A DNA stretch of 64,000 nucleotides from Odiellus spinosus (taxonomy: Eukaryota > Arthropoda > Arachnida > Opiliones > Phalangiidae). The DNA is taken from contig CAWUCO010000284.1 of NCBI GenBank assembly GCA_963920705.1, positions 1,383,222 to 1,447,221 of the forward strand, written 5' to 3'. Shown here in pieces: positions 12,824-23,706 of this stretch (positions within the stretch are counted from its first letter, which is position 1; every line of letters starts with the position of its first letter). The notes under the pieces are model-generated. The model was not told the DNA's origin, ran no database searches, and was given only the letters and a program-made list of their open reading frames with translations. The position numbers and the translations under genes are program-made.

Positions 12824-12842
12824 CCGACTTCTTATGACACCA
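12824..12842 (-). promoter_or_regulatory. Primer binding site, probably tRNA-Leu
   Basis: On the minus strand the LTR end is followed with no spacer by TGGTGTCATAAGAAGTCGG. This resembles the complement of an animal tRNA-Leu 3' end (TGGTGTCAGAAGTGGG), with a two-base insertion and a substitution. The gag start lies ~150 bp further on, the normal order. Confidence 0.6.
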
Positions 12843-13036
12843 TGTTGTGTTTCTACTCTTATTAGAAATACACAGTTGTTTAATAATAAAACAGTTCTAA
12901 CGTTTATTGCACTTGTTACTAATCAACGCGTCGTACATACTCGTTCATCACCCGAAGCAGACTACCACCTGGCTAGTATAGTCCTGTCTATTTATACAGG
13001 TTAAACAGAGACATCAGTTCAGTTCTATAACAACAC
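12843..13036 (-). mobile_element. 5' LTR of a minus-strand gypsy element (~194 bp)
   Basis: It is bounded by TGTTGT... and ...ACAACA ends. On the minus strand it has a TATA-like TATAAATAG near 13000, followed about 90 bp later by AATAAA. That order fits U3-R-U5 in the minus direction. The right boundary is uncertain by 2 bp. No second LTR was seen. Confidence 0.65.
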
Positions 13037-13119
13037 AGTGGCGCCCTCCATAGGAGGTTGAAATTATGATAAAGTCCCATTTGACAGCATGCAGTTCATG
13101 AATCTAGGTAAGCTTTTGG

Positions 13120-13470
13120 TCTTTCATTAAAGATAAAAAAGGGTCCCCATTACAAGGTCATAGAGGTAGAACCGCTACCTATGCCAAAATTAGGGCTCAT
13201 TATTATCATCCCCATTTGTACATCCTGGTAAAGAAATATGTTAAGGAATGCGAAGTTTGTCAACGATATAAGAGTAGAAATACAAAGTGTCCAGGTCTTA
13301 TGATCCCCTCGTATAAAATACACCCATGAGATTTAGTGGGAATAGATATTATGGGACCATTACCCTTTACTAAAAATCAGAATCGATTCCTGGTAGTAAT
13401 GGTCAATTATTTTACGAAATATGTTGAAGTTTTAATAATAATAAAGGCTTTTTATTCAGGATTACCCTTT
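13120..13470 (+). pseudogene. Retroelement integrase fragment
   Basis: The plus-strand frame starting near 13141 encodes an integrase H2C2 zinc-binding segment (GHRGRT..., paired His in 'HYYHP', then C-x2-C in 'CEVCQRYK'). The start of the catalytic core follows, with the first Asp in 'VGIDIMGPLP' and the typical 'NYFTKYVE'. One stop (TGA) separates the two parts. The frame loses similarity soon after 13440. It faces the LTR at 12843-13036 in the opposite orientation, so it belongs to another element. Confidence 0.8.
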
Positions 13471-14439
13471 CAGACAAGTCTGATTTACAAAAAGGTCCTC
13501 TTTAGTTAAAAACATAATTTATGCAAATTTAAATTAAGTTAAATTACTATCCATAGTATTCACGAATGGGCGGAGCTTAGGTTTTCCCCTCTTCCTAACA
13601 GGGGGGTTGGAATTTCAAACTGTTTGGCGGTAAATCATGAACTCTCTTGCATTTGGGTGGTCAAATATTGTGTGGTTTTAAAGGCGCTTTGGGTATATGA
13701 TAGTTTACATTTCATTTAAGGTAAGTTTGACCTTAATATCTTTAGTATTTATATTGCTGTTAAAGCAACGTTGAATAAGGTTCGCGGAAATATATTCTTC
13801 GGCGAGGCAGTGATCGAAATCATCGCCCGTTTTAGATCATAAAGACGAAAAGCGTTACGGGGCCTTACGCCTTAGTAAGCCTAGGCTCGTTCCCACCCAA
13901 GGCTGTCGCGGCGTCGCCCGTCTTGGCGAAAAACGACGGCTAAGAGAGGAGAGAGGGTCGCCGCTCTCCGTAGTCTTTGACCGACGGGCGATAGGCTTAC
14001 GCGGAACGGAAAAAGCACAAGTGCCGGGAGCTCGAGACCAGGGAGTCTAGGCCTACAAAACGCGGAAGGCCCCGTTCCCCCGTAACGACCTTCGCGAGTG
14101 AAGTGAAATTTGATAGTACCACTGGTGGGAAATTCGACGAAAAAGTATTAAGAAAGCTTCGACAAGCAACTGAAAAATGAGAGAAATAAAAGGAAAGATT
14201 TATCTTCAAATTAATTTAAAAATATTAAATACGAAAGCGAGGCCTATCTCTAGTGGGAATACGGTATAGCAGTAGCATACCGAAAAATGACCACCGAGTT
14301 TAACCATTCTTGCACTACTACACTATTTATTCTTGGGGATATTATGAATTTTTGGTGCAACGTCATTGATGACGTACGCGTGAATACTATGTATAGTCAG
14401 GGTTAGTATAAATCAATATTCAGTATTCAGTTACAACTT
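13471..14439. other. Noncoding stretch, GC-richer centre
   Basis: I see no recognisable gene. 13790-14110 is GC-rich compared with its surroundings and contains CGTTACGGGG twice in opposite orientations, hinting at an old foldback. Small open frames here match nothing I know. Confidence 0.4.
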
Positions 14440-15310
14440 TTAAGATTTCTTTTTTAACATTGCACTATTGTCAATAACTTTTAGTGAGTTCTTTAGCTCT
14501 TTCCATACCTTAATGCCCCGATGTTTGGTGCTTTTCTTACGTAGTGACGTTCCCAAGTGATCCACAAAGAAGTTAGCGTTGCTCCCACGGGTTGATTGGC
14601 CATGTAGGGTTCTGGGTTTCTTGAAAAACTCGTTCAAATAGTCTGGGTATTTATTACGTGATATGTTGTGCATAAGCACCAACAAGTGTAGTAATAAATC
14701 TGCCTTAATGTAAGCCATTCCAGCTCATTCCTTGTGTTTGTAGCTGAGGCCCGTTTGTTCTTCTTAGTACAAAACTTAGCACCATTATTGTGTGACACCT
14801 GGACTTTGTTGAGATAGGAAATGGGGCCCGAGTTATAAAATATGTCCCCATATGTAAATATTGGCTGAATCAAGGCCTTGTAAAGGTAGCTTAGTACTGG
14901 AGTGGAGAGCGAAGAGTTGAGTGGACGGAGAATACCCACTCTACCATTAGTTTTCTTTATAACATAGTCGATATGCTCCTTCCATGAAAGAGTATCGTCT
15001 ATTATAACTCCAAGATACTTATACTTAGAGACCCTCAAAATGGAGGTTCCCTCAATTGCGTTAAATTCTTCAGACGCAAGTTGCTTGCCGTTGGGACAGA
15101 ACACCATGAATTCAGTTTTGCTTTCATTTAACAGTAGGTTTCTGGAATTGAGCGCTTTTTATAGCAGCGTAACTTCAGATTGCATTATTTTAGCCAGCTC
15201 GTCAATACCACGTGCTGAATTGATAAGAGCCGTATCATCAGCGTCTTCATTTGAGACGCTGGATTTTAGCATTTTATTAACATTACTGGTATAAGTATTA
15301 AAAAGAATTT
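14440..15310 (-). pseudogene. Non-LTR retrotransposon RT, palm-to-thumb fragment
   Basis: On the minus strand the order is: a piece ending in 'DADDTALI' (RT motif C, normally YADD), then 'LNESKTEFMVF', then 'YKYLGVIIDDTLSW' (thumb), then 'YLYKALIQPIFTYGDIFYNSG', then a C-terminal tail with the usual 'RGIKVWKEL'. This order is that of jockey/RTE-group LINEs. There is a stop near 15160 and a frameshift near 14710. The fragment lacks endonuclease and early palm motifs, so it is 5' truncated and dead. Confidence 0.8.
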
Positions 15311-15759
15311 CCCTCAAAATAAAGAATTTCCCTCAAAAATGAGAGACAAAAATGTACTTTCAACTTCTAAAGCGAGCCAATTAATAGGAGTTTAAGAGCG
15401 ATAAAAAAAACGTAATTACCTTGAGCAAGTTTTGATTTCAACTGCTTTACAAAGAAATATTTAAAGAACTGGCTCTTTTCAGTCCGCTTCGGACTTGAAA
15501 ATCTCGCCAAGTTCGTCTCCGCTGATTTTGGGCTGGAGTCGTGACATCGTCAAATATGGGGAAACTTTCTTTCCTTCGTCGGCGACGCTTGGTTTTATCT
15601 CTTTGGCATTGGAGGAGATTTCCGATAACGGCAATCGGCAGAAAAATCGCCGCTAAGTAATTCTTGAAAAGTCTAAATAGGGCGAGAAAAAAACATTACG
15701 TTTTGCCTCGACAATTTTTAAAATTGCCGCGCACGGCCCACCTAAAACATTGTTGCTGC
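15311..15759. other. Noncoding stretch
   Basis: No gene recognised. There is a short direct repeat of AAGAATTTCCCTCAAAA at 15305-15340 and a small hairpin GTCCGCTTCGGAC near 15490. The right end abuts the truncated end of the gypsy element on the minus strand. Confidence 0.4.
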
Positions 15760-15761
15760 GT

Positions 15762-16330
15762 TCAGTAAGTTTCCGTTAAGTACGCAACGTCAGAAGTTGT
15801 TGAACGAATTTTTTGATACGTTGTACAAGGGCGGTTACCTCGTGGAGTCGTGGCAAAGGCGTAAGTAACTATATATTTATAATTAATAATAGCCTGATGC
15901 TGTAGGAAGAAATCATGACCTAAAATAACAAGACAATAGAGATTAGGTTCTAATATAAATTCATGAGTAAATAAGATATTACTCATCCTAAAATCTAATA
16001 TATCCTAAAATCTAAAATATCCTGGTAGAAAGTGTCCATTTGGCATAAAAGCACAATCATCTATTAATTCTACTAGATCAGGGGTGTCTTTGAGTTTAAA
16101 ATATGTGTCTAGTGATAAAAAACTACATTCGGCTCCGTTATCAATCCTACCAAAAAATATATGTGAAGGTAATTTAATAGATGGAAAAGAAAGAGGTATG
16201 GCAAAGGATGGTTGATGGTTGATGATTTCTGGTTTAGAGGGGTTGACTTCGGCAGGAATACCAACCCCAGTTCTTATAACTGCCTAAATGTTTCCCGGTA
16301 AATCTGGACAATTGGGTCTAGTATGTCCAG
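15762..16330 (-). pseudogene. Gypsy protease region (3' end of the preserved pol)
   Basis: It follows the zinc knuckle on the minus strand. A retropepsin-like core is visible: 'DNGAECSFL' in place of the usual D-S/T-G-A, about 100 residues upstream of 'LVILGHDFFLQHQAIINY', the equivalent of the I-L-G-x-D-F-L motif. The catalytic triplet has Asn in its middle position, and frame breaks occur near 16000 and 16290. Sequence resemblance to pol ends at ~15760; RT, RNase H and integrase are absent. Confidence 0.72.
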
Positions 16331-16331
16331 T

Positions 16332-16834
16332 TTAATTGCAATAATGACAAGTTAAATTGGAATGACTAAAACCTCTTCCTGCCCTAGCAGGTTGCGATGG
16401 TCCTGCTCTAACTGATGGAGTAGGTGTCGTAGTAGGAGTAGGCTTAGCTTTAGATGTCGCGCAAGTTAAATTTCTATAAGCCTTATTTCTTTTCTCCACA
16501 TTTATTGCGCTGTCTGCTTGTAATTCTAGAGATGTATATTCAGTAGGTAAAAATCTACTGATCTCTGGCTTCATATTTTCTACTAAATGTTGCGCTAAAT
16601 GAGATTCCACAATAGGTTCGCTCAAAGCTAAATTAAGATTTTGTGACCCTATCAATATAAGTTGCAACGGGTTCATTTGTTAATTGCTTAGTTTGTAATA
16701 TTTCGGTGTTTAGTTTTTGCTCCTTAGTGGGCGATAAAAATTTTCCTTTCAACTTATCAATAAGCGTAGGTAATGATATTATATGTTCACATTTTTCAGA
16801 GCAATACCACCCTAAAGCTTTCCCCTTTAAACTA
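16332..16834 (-). pseudogene. gag: Gypsy gag C-terminal part with CCHC knuckle
   Basis: It continues the gag core ('LKGKALGWYCSEKC', then a helical 'TKQLTNEPVATYIDRV') after the inserted TIR element. It ends in a zinc knuckle C-x2-C-x4-H-x4-C that is split by a TAA at 16332-16334. A Thr/Pro-rich linker precedes the knuckle. A frameshift separates the core from the linker near 16676. Confidence 0.75.
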
Positions 16835-16841
16835 CTGGTAT

Positions 16842-17627
16842 CAAAAGGGGATAGAAAGTAAAAAGGGCGCTACTGGACTTTGAGTCTAGAACCTGTAATA
16901 TGGAGAACTACTTATCTCCCCTCTGAATTCCCAGCCCCCCTTATCTTTTTGTGCCGTAGCACTAAAATATGAGCGAAGAGGCTGAAAAATAGTTCTAATG
17001 CCAACTAAGAAGTACAGCGTCAAGAAGTAGTTTCTCTAGGGAATATATTTTAATAATCTACAGTTTTAAAGAAATAAATCTAATAATCTTAATAACATTA
17101 ACTATAATTGTAATATTTTTGTCCCAAAAATAAATATCCTTATGGTAAATCCACTTGGGCCACGAATGCAAAAAACTAGAATAGCCACCAGGCGCATCAT
17201 CTTCGTGTTTTCTAAAGTATATTATACTGGCCATTCGTATTAATAATTACGTTTTTCAAAGTAACTTTAGCCTCCGTATGATTTAATATATTTTTCCTTA
17301 GACCACATTGATCAATCACGCAATTATCACAATTCCTAATCACATCCGCGAGGTCGGGACTTCCATGTTTAACTAAGCCTATGCAAAATGCTTCTCTTTA
17401 AACTAGCAGACGATATTAACCTTTCCGGCCGATAGGTTCGCTACAATCGGAAAACTACTTACGGGAGAGAAAAAAATCGATATTGTAGTGAGGTTAGAGT
17501 CATCGTGATTGGCCAAAATATAGGGGGGAATGGGGGTAAGTATTTTGTTCTCCATATTTCAGGATCTCTACAGCTAAAGGCTTGTAGTTTAGAGAGAGGC
17601 GCCCTTTTTACTTTCTATCCCCTTTTG
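16842..17627. mobile_element. 786-bp non-autonomous DNA transposon inserted in gag, 7-bp TSD
   Basis: The ends are perfect inverted repeats of at least 28 bp (CAAAAGGGGATAGAAAGTAA...). Similarity continues imperfectly for ~100 bp (both arms hold AATATGGAGAAC). It is flanked on both sides by CTGGTAT (16835-16841 and 17628-17634), a 7-bp target duplication. Removing it rejoins the gag reading of the flanks. It has no coding capacity. A 7-bp duplication does not match hAT (8), Mutator (9-11) or PIF (3). Dada-like or another minor superfamily is possible. Confidence 0.93.
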
Positions 17628-17634
17628 CTGGTAT

Positions 17635-19040
17635 GTAATACTTCGGTGACCTCTAAACTATATATCTCCTGAAATGATTTTAACTGGAATAAATATTCCA
17701 TAACTTCCTTCCTATCGCCTGAAAATTGAAACGTAGGTAGCGGAGATTTGTACTTATTAATATGGCCAAACCTAACTATACCTTGTGAGGCTGTTGTTTG
17801 AGATAAATTAGGTTGCGCTTCAATTGGTGGTGAGGTTACGGATGGTGGAACAGAAGATTTTGTGTTAGTCTGGGTTTGTTGCAAAACACTGCGTCATCCC
17901 ACGTATAAGGTCCCTAATGTCTTCATTAGTAACGGCCGATGAGCTAGGAATATTCTGTAAAGGTTGAGTAGGTATATTTCTACTAGAACTATGTCTGGAT
18001 GTTCTTGGGGATCTACTAGTATTTTGGCCATGTGTAAGTAAGAGCCTGTGGTAGAAATGGGCTGACCAGATGTCTGAAATATACTACTAGGTGTCGGAAG
18101 AATGCTATACCTTGGAAAAAACCCCAAATAAGTCTGATGATGGAAAGCTACTATTAGTAAAAGGAGCATAAGATGGAATAGTTCTATTAGAGGGGGCTGA
18201 TGTCTTAAAATTACCGGAAGTTTGCGGAATAAAAGTAGGTGCATTGTTTCCCGTCGTAGAAGGTTGTAAACTTATCGTAGGTATACTAGAGGAACTAAAG
18301 CTGGGAATTCCTACACGACTAGAACGCTTTTGAGCGTTACGAATAACTCTAGAAATTCTCCGAGGAGAAAACGAAATTCCCGATACATTTTGGCTAGTGG
18401 TAGGAGCAGGTTGCCTAGTAAAACCTGGAGGTGTTTGAAAGGAAACTCGAGTTGCAGATGGAAATACATTGCTAGTAGACCCACGCTGCGGTGGAGATAA
18501 TGAAATACGCGTAGGTTGTATAGGCGGTTGAGGTATAGGATTTATTACAGGCCTAGTAGTAGTCCAAGTAGTATCGACTAAATTAGGAATATTTCGCTCA
18601 CCCATATTTGTAGGCCTTGGTTGAGTTTGTCCGGAAAAAAGAGAAAATTGATCACTAGGAAAGATAGGACTAGGTAAAGAGGATGAAGATCGAGGTTAAC
18701 TATATACGCATATAGGTGAACCCCAAACAGAAGGCTGGCTAACCGTCGGTTCACCTAAACGATCTCTATTTACTGCATTAACATCTCGCAATTGCTCGTT
18801 TTGGTTTGATAGGCCTCTAAAAACATTCCTCCTTCTTTTCGACCCAGTTTCCAGTGACCCTTCCTCTTCAAACTCGAGGGGTTGTGTGCCTATTGTCTTG
18901 TTAAGTTGTCGTTGTAAATGTACAAAAGCTGAAGCTTCCACTGGGGGTGATCATAAATTTACTCCAGCATAACGTGAATCTACGGCTTCATACTGCTCCT
19001 TCTCCTCATTTACGATACTCTCGGAGGATAAACTAGCCAT
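17635..19040 (-). pseudogene. gag: Gypsy gag N-terminal part
   Basis: On the minus strand the reading starts at an ATG ending near 19040 ('MASLSSESIVNEEKEQYEAV'). It runs through a Ser/Thr/Pro/Arg-rich low-complexity region and reaches the gag core ('LPTFQFSGDRKEVMEYLFQL') before the insertion at 17634. Stops or frameshifts near 18955, 18690 and 18110 break it into four open pieces. The long disordered N-terminus before the capsid-like core is typical of gypsy gag. Confidence 0.72.
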
Positions 19041-19224
19041 ATCTTTACTTAAACTAAAACTAGGCTATGTCTTAAAGAGATGAAATATGGTTCTACTAAA
19101 GTATTTGTCTTGAGAGAAAAGTTATAAAACACTGTCTGGATTAGTAATATGCCTTAAGAGGGCAATTTAAATAACTAACAAAAAATTAAAACACGAGGAT
19201 AAATTAGCGTTTAATTATTGTGGC

Positions 19225-19241
19225 CCCTGTTCGGGCGCCAA
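19225..19241 (-). promoter_or_regulatory. Primer binding site for tRNA-Lys
   Basis: The minus strand reads TGGCGCCCGAACAGGGG. The first 16 bases match the PBS complementary to the tRNA-Lys(UUU) 3' end, also used by many retroelements. It lies 7 nt from the presumed LTR end and ~185 bp before the gag start at 19040. Confidence 0.85.
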
Positions 19242-19248
19242 AAATTAT

Positions 19249-19344
19249 GTAACGGATTCATGGGAGATCTTAACCTGGCCGGGATGCCGATGGCTATAAC
19301 GCTTAAATTAGGAGAGAGGGCTTAATAAAAAAGGAAACACTCAA
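19249..19344 (-). mobile_element. 3' portion of the 5' LTR of the 15.8-19.2 kb gypsy element
   Basis: On the minus strand the LTR ends ...GTTACA just before the PBS. The upstream LTR limit cannot be set because a foldback element begins at 19345 and the corresponding TGTAAC start was not found nearby. Confidence 0.5.
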
Positions 19345-19674
19345 GCTTTATTTTAAGACTAATTTCATAATTTTATACCGATTAGTTGGCCCACAATCTA
19401 TTCATGAAAACGGAGGAAACAAAAAGGCGGAGAAATAGATTCGCCAAAAACCTAAGCCTAATTTGACAAATTAGGCTTAGGTTTTATATGGCTTTTTAAA
19501 ATCACGTGCGGTGGCTTTTTAAAATCACGTGCAGGAGGAGTGCGCTTGATTTGGAGGCTATGGGAATTGAACTCTGACTTAATTTCTCCTTCATATTTTT
19601 GCCGTTTATAGACTGTGACCAAACTAATCGGTATAAAATTATGAAATTAGTCTTAAAATAAAGCCCGTAAAATA
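19345..19674. mobile_element. 330-bp foldback element
   Basis: Arms of ~90 bp (GCTTTATTTTAAGACTAATT... against its reverse complement ending at 19674) flank a loop. The loop holds a perfect hairpin at 19448-19484, built on AAACCTAAGCCTAATTTG, and a 23-bp direct repeat (GGCTTTTTAAAATCACGTGC) in two copies at 19490-19533. It is noncoding. Confidence 0.85.
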
Positions 19675-19820
19675 TATGGAAGCATTAGAAAATAAATCTG
19701 AAAGGCAAGTCTCTTACAAAAAATCTAAATCCCATAGAATAACATAAATTTTTAATTTCTCCGCCTTAAAAGTACTCTCCTTTTTAAAAATGAGTGAAAT
19801 TCCGAACGGCAATAAGGAAG

Positions 19821-21032
19821 GTATTAACATCAAAAATAATGAAAAAATTAATTGGAATTTAGTTTAAAGGGTAATGGAAAATTATAAATATTTCACTGAG
19901 GCTGTCGGAGGTATTAACATCAAAATTGATGAAAAAATTAATTTAAATTTGGTTTATAGGGCAATGGGGAAAATATAAAAGATTTCACTGCGGCAGTCGG
20001 AGGTATTAACATAAAAATTGATGAAAAATTAATTTTAATTGGGTTTAAAGGGCAATGGGGAAAATTATAAAGATTTCACTGCGGCTGCCGGAGGTATTAA
20101 CATCAAAATTGATGAAAAAATTAATTTAAATTTGGTTTTAAGGGCAATGGGGAAAATGTAGAGATCTGACTGAATCAAGTGAGGCTGCCCCCGCTATTAA
20201 CATCAAAAATTATGAAAAAATTAATTTTAATTGGGTTTAAAGGGCAATGGTAAAAATGTAGAGATCTGACTGAATCAAGTGCGGCTGCCCCAGCTATTAA
20301 CATCAAAAATTATGAAAAAATTAATTTTAATTGGGTTTAAAGGGCAATGGTAAAAATGTAGAGATCTGATTAAATCAAGTGAGGCTGCCCCAGCTATTAA
20401 CATAAAAAATTATGAAAAAATAATTTTAATTGGGTTTAAAGGGCAATGGTAAAAATGTAGAGATCTGACTGAATCAAGTGAGGCTGCCCCAGCTATTAAC
20501 ATCAAAAATTATGAAAAAATTAATTTTATTTGGGTTTAAAGGGCAATGGTAAAAATGTAGAAATTTGACTAAATCAAGTGCGGCTGCCGCAGCTATTAAC
20601 ATCAAAAATTATGAAAAAATTATTTTAATTGGGTTTAAAGGGCAATGGTAAAAATGTAGAGATCTGACTGAATCAAGTGCGGCTGCCCCAGCTATTAACA
20701 TCAAAAATTATGAAAAAATTAATTTTAATTGGGTTTAAATGGCAATGGTAAAAATGTGGAGATCTGATTAAATCAAGTGAGGCTGCCCCAGCTATTAACA
20801 TAAAAAATTATGAAAATATTTTGTTTAATTGGGTTTAAAGGGCAATGGAAAAATGTAGAAATTTTACTGAATCAAGTGCGGCTGCCGCAGCTATTAACAT
20901 CAAAAATGATGAAAAAAATCATTTTAATTGGGTTTAAAGGGCAATGATAAAAATTTAAAGATTTTGCTGCGGCTGCCGGAGGTATTAACATCAAAAACGA
21001 TGAATAAATTAATTTTAATAAGGTTTAAAGGG
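19821..21032. repeat. Tandem array of 13 units, 91-bp and 100-bp forms
   Basis: The landmark (G/C)TATTAACAT recurs at 19821, 19911, 20003, 20094, 20194, 20294, 20394, 20493, 20593, 20692, 20792, 20891 and 20982. The first units and the last are ~91 bp. The central ones are 99-100 bp and carry an extra segment around GATCTGACTGAATCAAGT. The array ends abruptly at the start of a MITE. Confidence 0.95.
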
Positions 21033-21390
21033 CCAAAAAGACGTACAAATTCGGCTTATGGAAAGTTTTAATAGTAGATTCACCCTTAAAAATGGAAATG
21101 TTTATATATATAGAAGTGACGTAAAAAATAACCGGTCCAAGGGTGGATTGTACTATAGGGACTCAGAAAGGGAGACATTTATACGTCAGAGGTTTCTATC
21201 TCTCAACTCTTAGTGTGTTCTTCCCCCTAAGTGAAGGAGTTACAGAAGTAGCCATTACAAACGCCCCCCCCCCAGTAAGGGAGTTCCATGACGTCAGGCT
21301 TTCTTTCCCCCTTGGCTCTTTGCTGTCTCCCTATAGAATGACTACATAATTTAAACTTTCCATAGGCCGAATTTATACGTCTTTTTTTGG
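21033..21390. mobile_element. MITE family C (358 bp, 37-bp TIRs)
   Basis: The left end CCAAAAAGACGTACAAATTC and the right end, inverted, match over ~37 bp (with GGCTTATGGAAAGTTT inside). The internal open frame at 21143-21349 has no similarity I know. It abuts the tandem array; no clear target duplication. Confidence 0.85.
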
Positions 21391-21801
21391 ATAATTTTTA
21401 TTCATATTAATATCTATAAGTTACTAATTTCTTAGACTCTGGCTTTCTTATTTCTTTAACCGTTAATTTTTAATTTTAACCCTTCACGGTTTTGAATTTT
21501 TAATTTCCGTACCTTTACGGCTTTGGTCCACTTTTTTAGAAGTGAGAAGCAAACCTACGTTTTTGTATAATATACAACTAAATATTTTACCATTTTTAAA
21601 GAAAAAGTCTCACGATATGGAAAATTCCGATGTTTATATTATTAATATATAACTTAATACTATTAGATGGCAAGTCTAATGATATTGAAGTTTACAATAA
21701 AATGTAAGACTGAAGGAACAGATATTATATCAAAAATGTCTTTGCGAACAAAGACCCAGAAGAACACGTTATGATTTCGGAAGGCTGAAGCGACAGATAT
21801 T
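21391..21801. other. AT-rich noncoding stretch
   Basis: No gene recognised. The last ~75 bp (from about 21720) are an extra tandem copy of the outer end of the next element's left arm, sharing ATATCAAAAATGTCTTTG and CAAAGACCCAGAA. Confidence 0.5.
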
Positions 21802-23248
21802 ATATCAAAAATGTCTTTGTGAACAAAGACCCAGAAAGATCTGTTATGATTTCGGATGGCTGAAGGGACAGATATGTTAAATTTTCTTTTAAAACGTAAA
21901 ATTTAATTATAATCGCAATCTGACAGGATTTAGAGTCTAATTTCAAAACAACTGATTTTATTCACTCGCAAATATTTAAGAAAAAACATAACAGGCGATT
22001 TTCTCCCATTTACCCTTAACATAAAATTTGGCTTAATTATTTTTCAGGGATTACGTGTCAGCCAAAATAAAACTTTCCGTTCGATAGAAAAGGTTGGGTA
22101 TTCTAACTTTCGACTTAGTCGTAAATTCATTCACAGAGATTTAAGTATATTTCAGACACATTTTTTTATTCTTACTTTGAATTACTATTCGTTAAAGACC
22201 ACATGCTACCCCGAAACCAGGGATTACTCAACGTCGTTGTTTCAAAGGCCATATCTGCTCTAGAATGGGTACTTTTAAAAAGCTTTTTATTTATGTCCTC
22301 GATATGTAAACAAACCAAGGCTGTGAGATATGTGGCTTTAAAGGGGCTATACGCTAATCATGGATACTTTCTTTAACTATATGTATTTCGATAATTAATA
22401 TTCTTAAATTTGTAATTGACGAATACTCGAATACCGACCTTTAAATTCCGTTAAAACTCGGTTAAATCTACTTAAATAAATAATGTTTTATTATAACTCC
22501 TCGACTTTAGTCGAGGCAATTCGTTCATATTGCATTATGCGTGCTAAAATAAGAAGTTTATACGGAATAAAAATTCGCTGTATTTTAGTCCCGATTTAGG
22601 TTGCGGATTTCCAAAACCAAAATCCTTATGTATTTAGGTTTTAGCGCTAGAAAGTGATCTCTTTCAAGGGAATCATAAAATAAAGGTATAAGGTTTTCCT
22701 CGAAGAAAAATAACTACGAATAATTTAAAAGGCCCATCTTTTCTGAAATTTGCCCCCTTTAAAATCCTCATTTGACTGCTCAATTTGTTACGGTCAACGT
22801 CGTCTGCTAAGCTTTAAAACAAGGTGAGTACAAAGGGGCTTTAAAAAACGCAAATAGTCCCTATAAGATACTCATTCTTATAAACCGGCGAGTATTTTTA
22901 ACGATCTGTTGAAGTACGAGTCGTGACAATTCGGGGTTAAAAAAAAGTGAACTCAAATTATACTAAAAAAAACAAAAAAAAAAATTCAATACACGTTTTC
23001 CCTGAAAAATAATTAAGCCAAATTTAATGTTAAGGGTCAATGGGAGAAAATCGGCTGTTATGTTTTTTCTTAAATATTTGCGAGTGAATAAAATCAGTTG
23101 TTTTGAAATTAGACTCTAAATCCTCTCAGATTGCGATTATAATTAAATTTTACGTTTTAAAAGAAAATTTAACATATCTGTCCCTTCACCCATCCGAAAT
23201 CAAAGCAGATCTTTCTGGGTCTTTGTTCACAAAGACATTTTTGATATA
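21802..23248. mobile_element. 1.45-kb element with ~257-bp terminal inverted repeats
   Basis: 21802-22058 and 22991-23248 are ~97% identical in inverted orientation, starting ATATCAAAAATGTCTTTG. The ~930-bp interior has no gene. It contains a MITE-B copy (22724-22868) and, at 22240-22356, sequence weakly like MITE-B ends. The form suggests a non-autonomous DNA transposon or foldback; superfamily unknown. Confidence 0.85.
22724..22868. mobile_element. MITE family B, copy 2
   Basis: Alignable with 12086-12223, sharing AACGTCGTCTGCTAAGCT in the middle and degenerate TTTAAAGG.../...CC(T/A)T(A/T)AA ends. It is nested in the long-TIR element. Confidence 0.7.
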
Positions 23249-23432
23249 TATGAATGAGGAAGTCACATGACTTTGACAGCGCCATGTTTTTAAGATGAGT
23301 ACATTTTTTTGTTTTAACATGTGGTTGGATACAGACAGAATAAAAATAATTAACTAATCATTTTAAACGGGTCGCGATGTGCAGTGAAACTAGTTAGATA
23401 GAATTAACTCTGGAGTAGGCCTAGTGAAATAT

Positions 23433-23706
23433 AATAGATAAATATATAAAAGGGAGGAGTCCATTTTCGCAAGTTGAGCGTCGACGTCACCCGTGACGTT
23501 TCTTGCGCAGAAGCACGGCGCCCGCAGTCAGAATGAGAAAATTCTAAAGATCTCTAGTTTTACTCTCAAGCTTAACGCCTGCTTTCTCCGCGCCTGCGCT
23601 CTTTATACATCCGGAACTCTAGGGGATGAGTGACGTCTACAGTGACGCGGCCGCTAAACTAACAAATTGATCAAGCCGAACTGAGCTATTTATATAATCA
23701 TCTATT
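23433..23706. mobile_element. MITE family A, copy 2 (274 bp)
   Basis: It matches 11123-11399 over its full length with roughly 10% differences and the same terminal inverted repeats (AATAGAT...ATCTATT). Confidence 0.82.

Noticed and set aside
21143..21349. 68-codon open frame
   Set aside because: It lies wholly inside a TIR-bounded MITE and has no similarity or bias.
22240..22356. Third copy of MITE family B
   Set aside because: One end resembles the family but the other end does not match in the right orientation, so it is left as a weak similarity.
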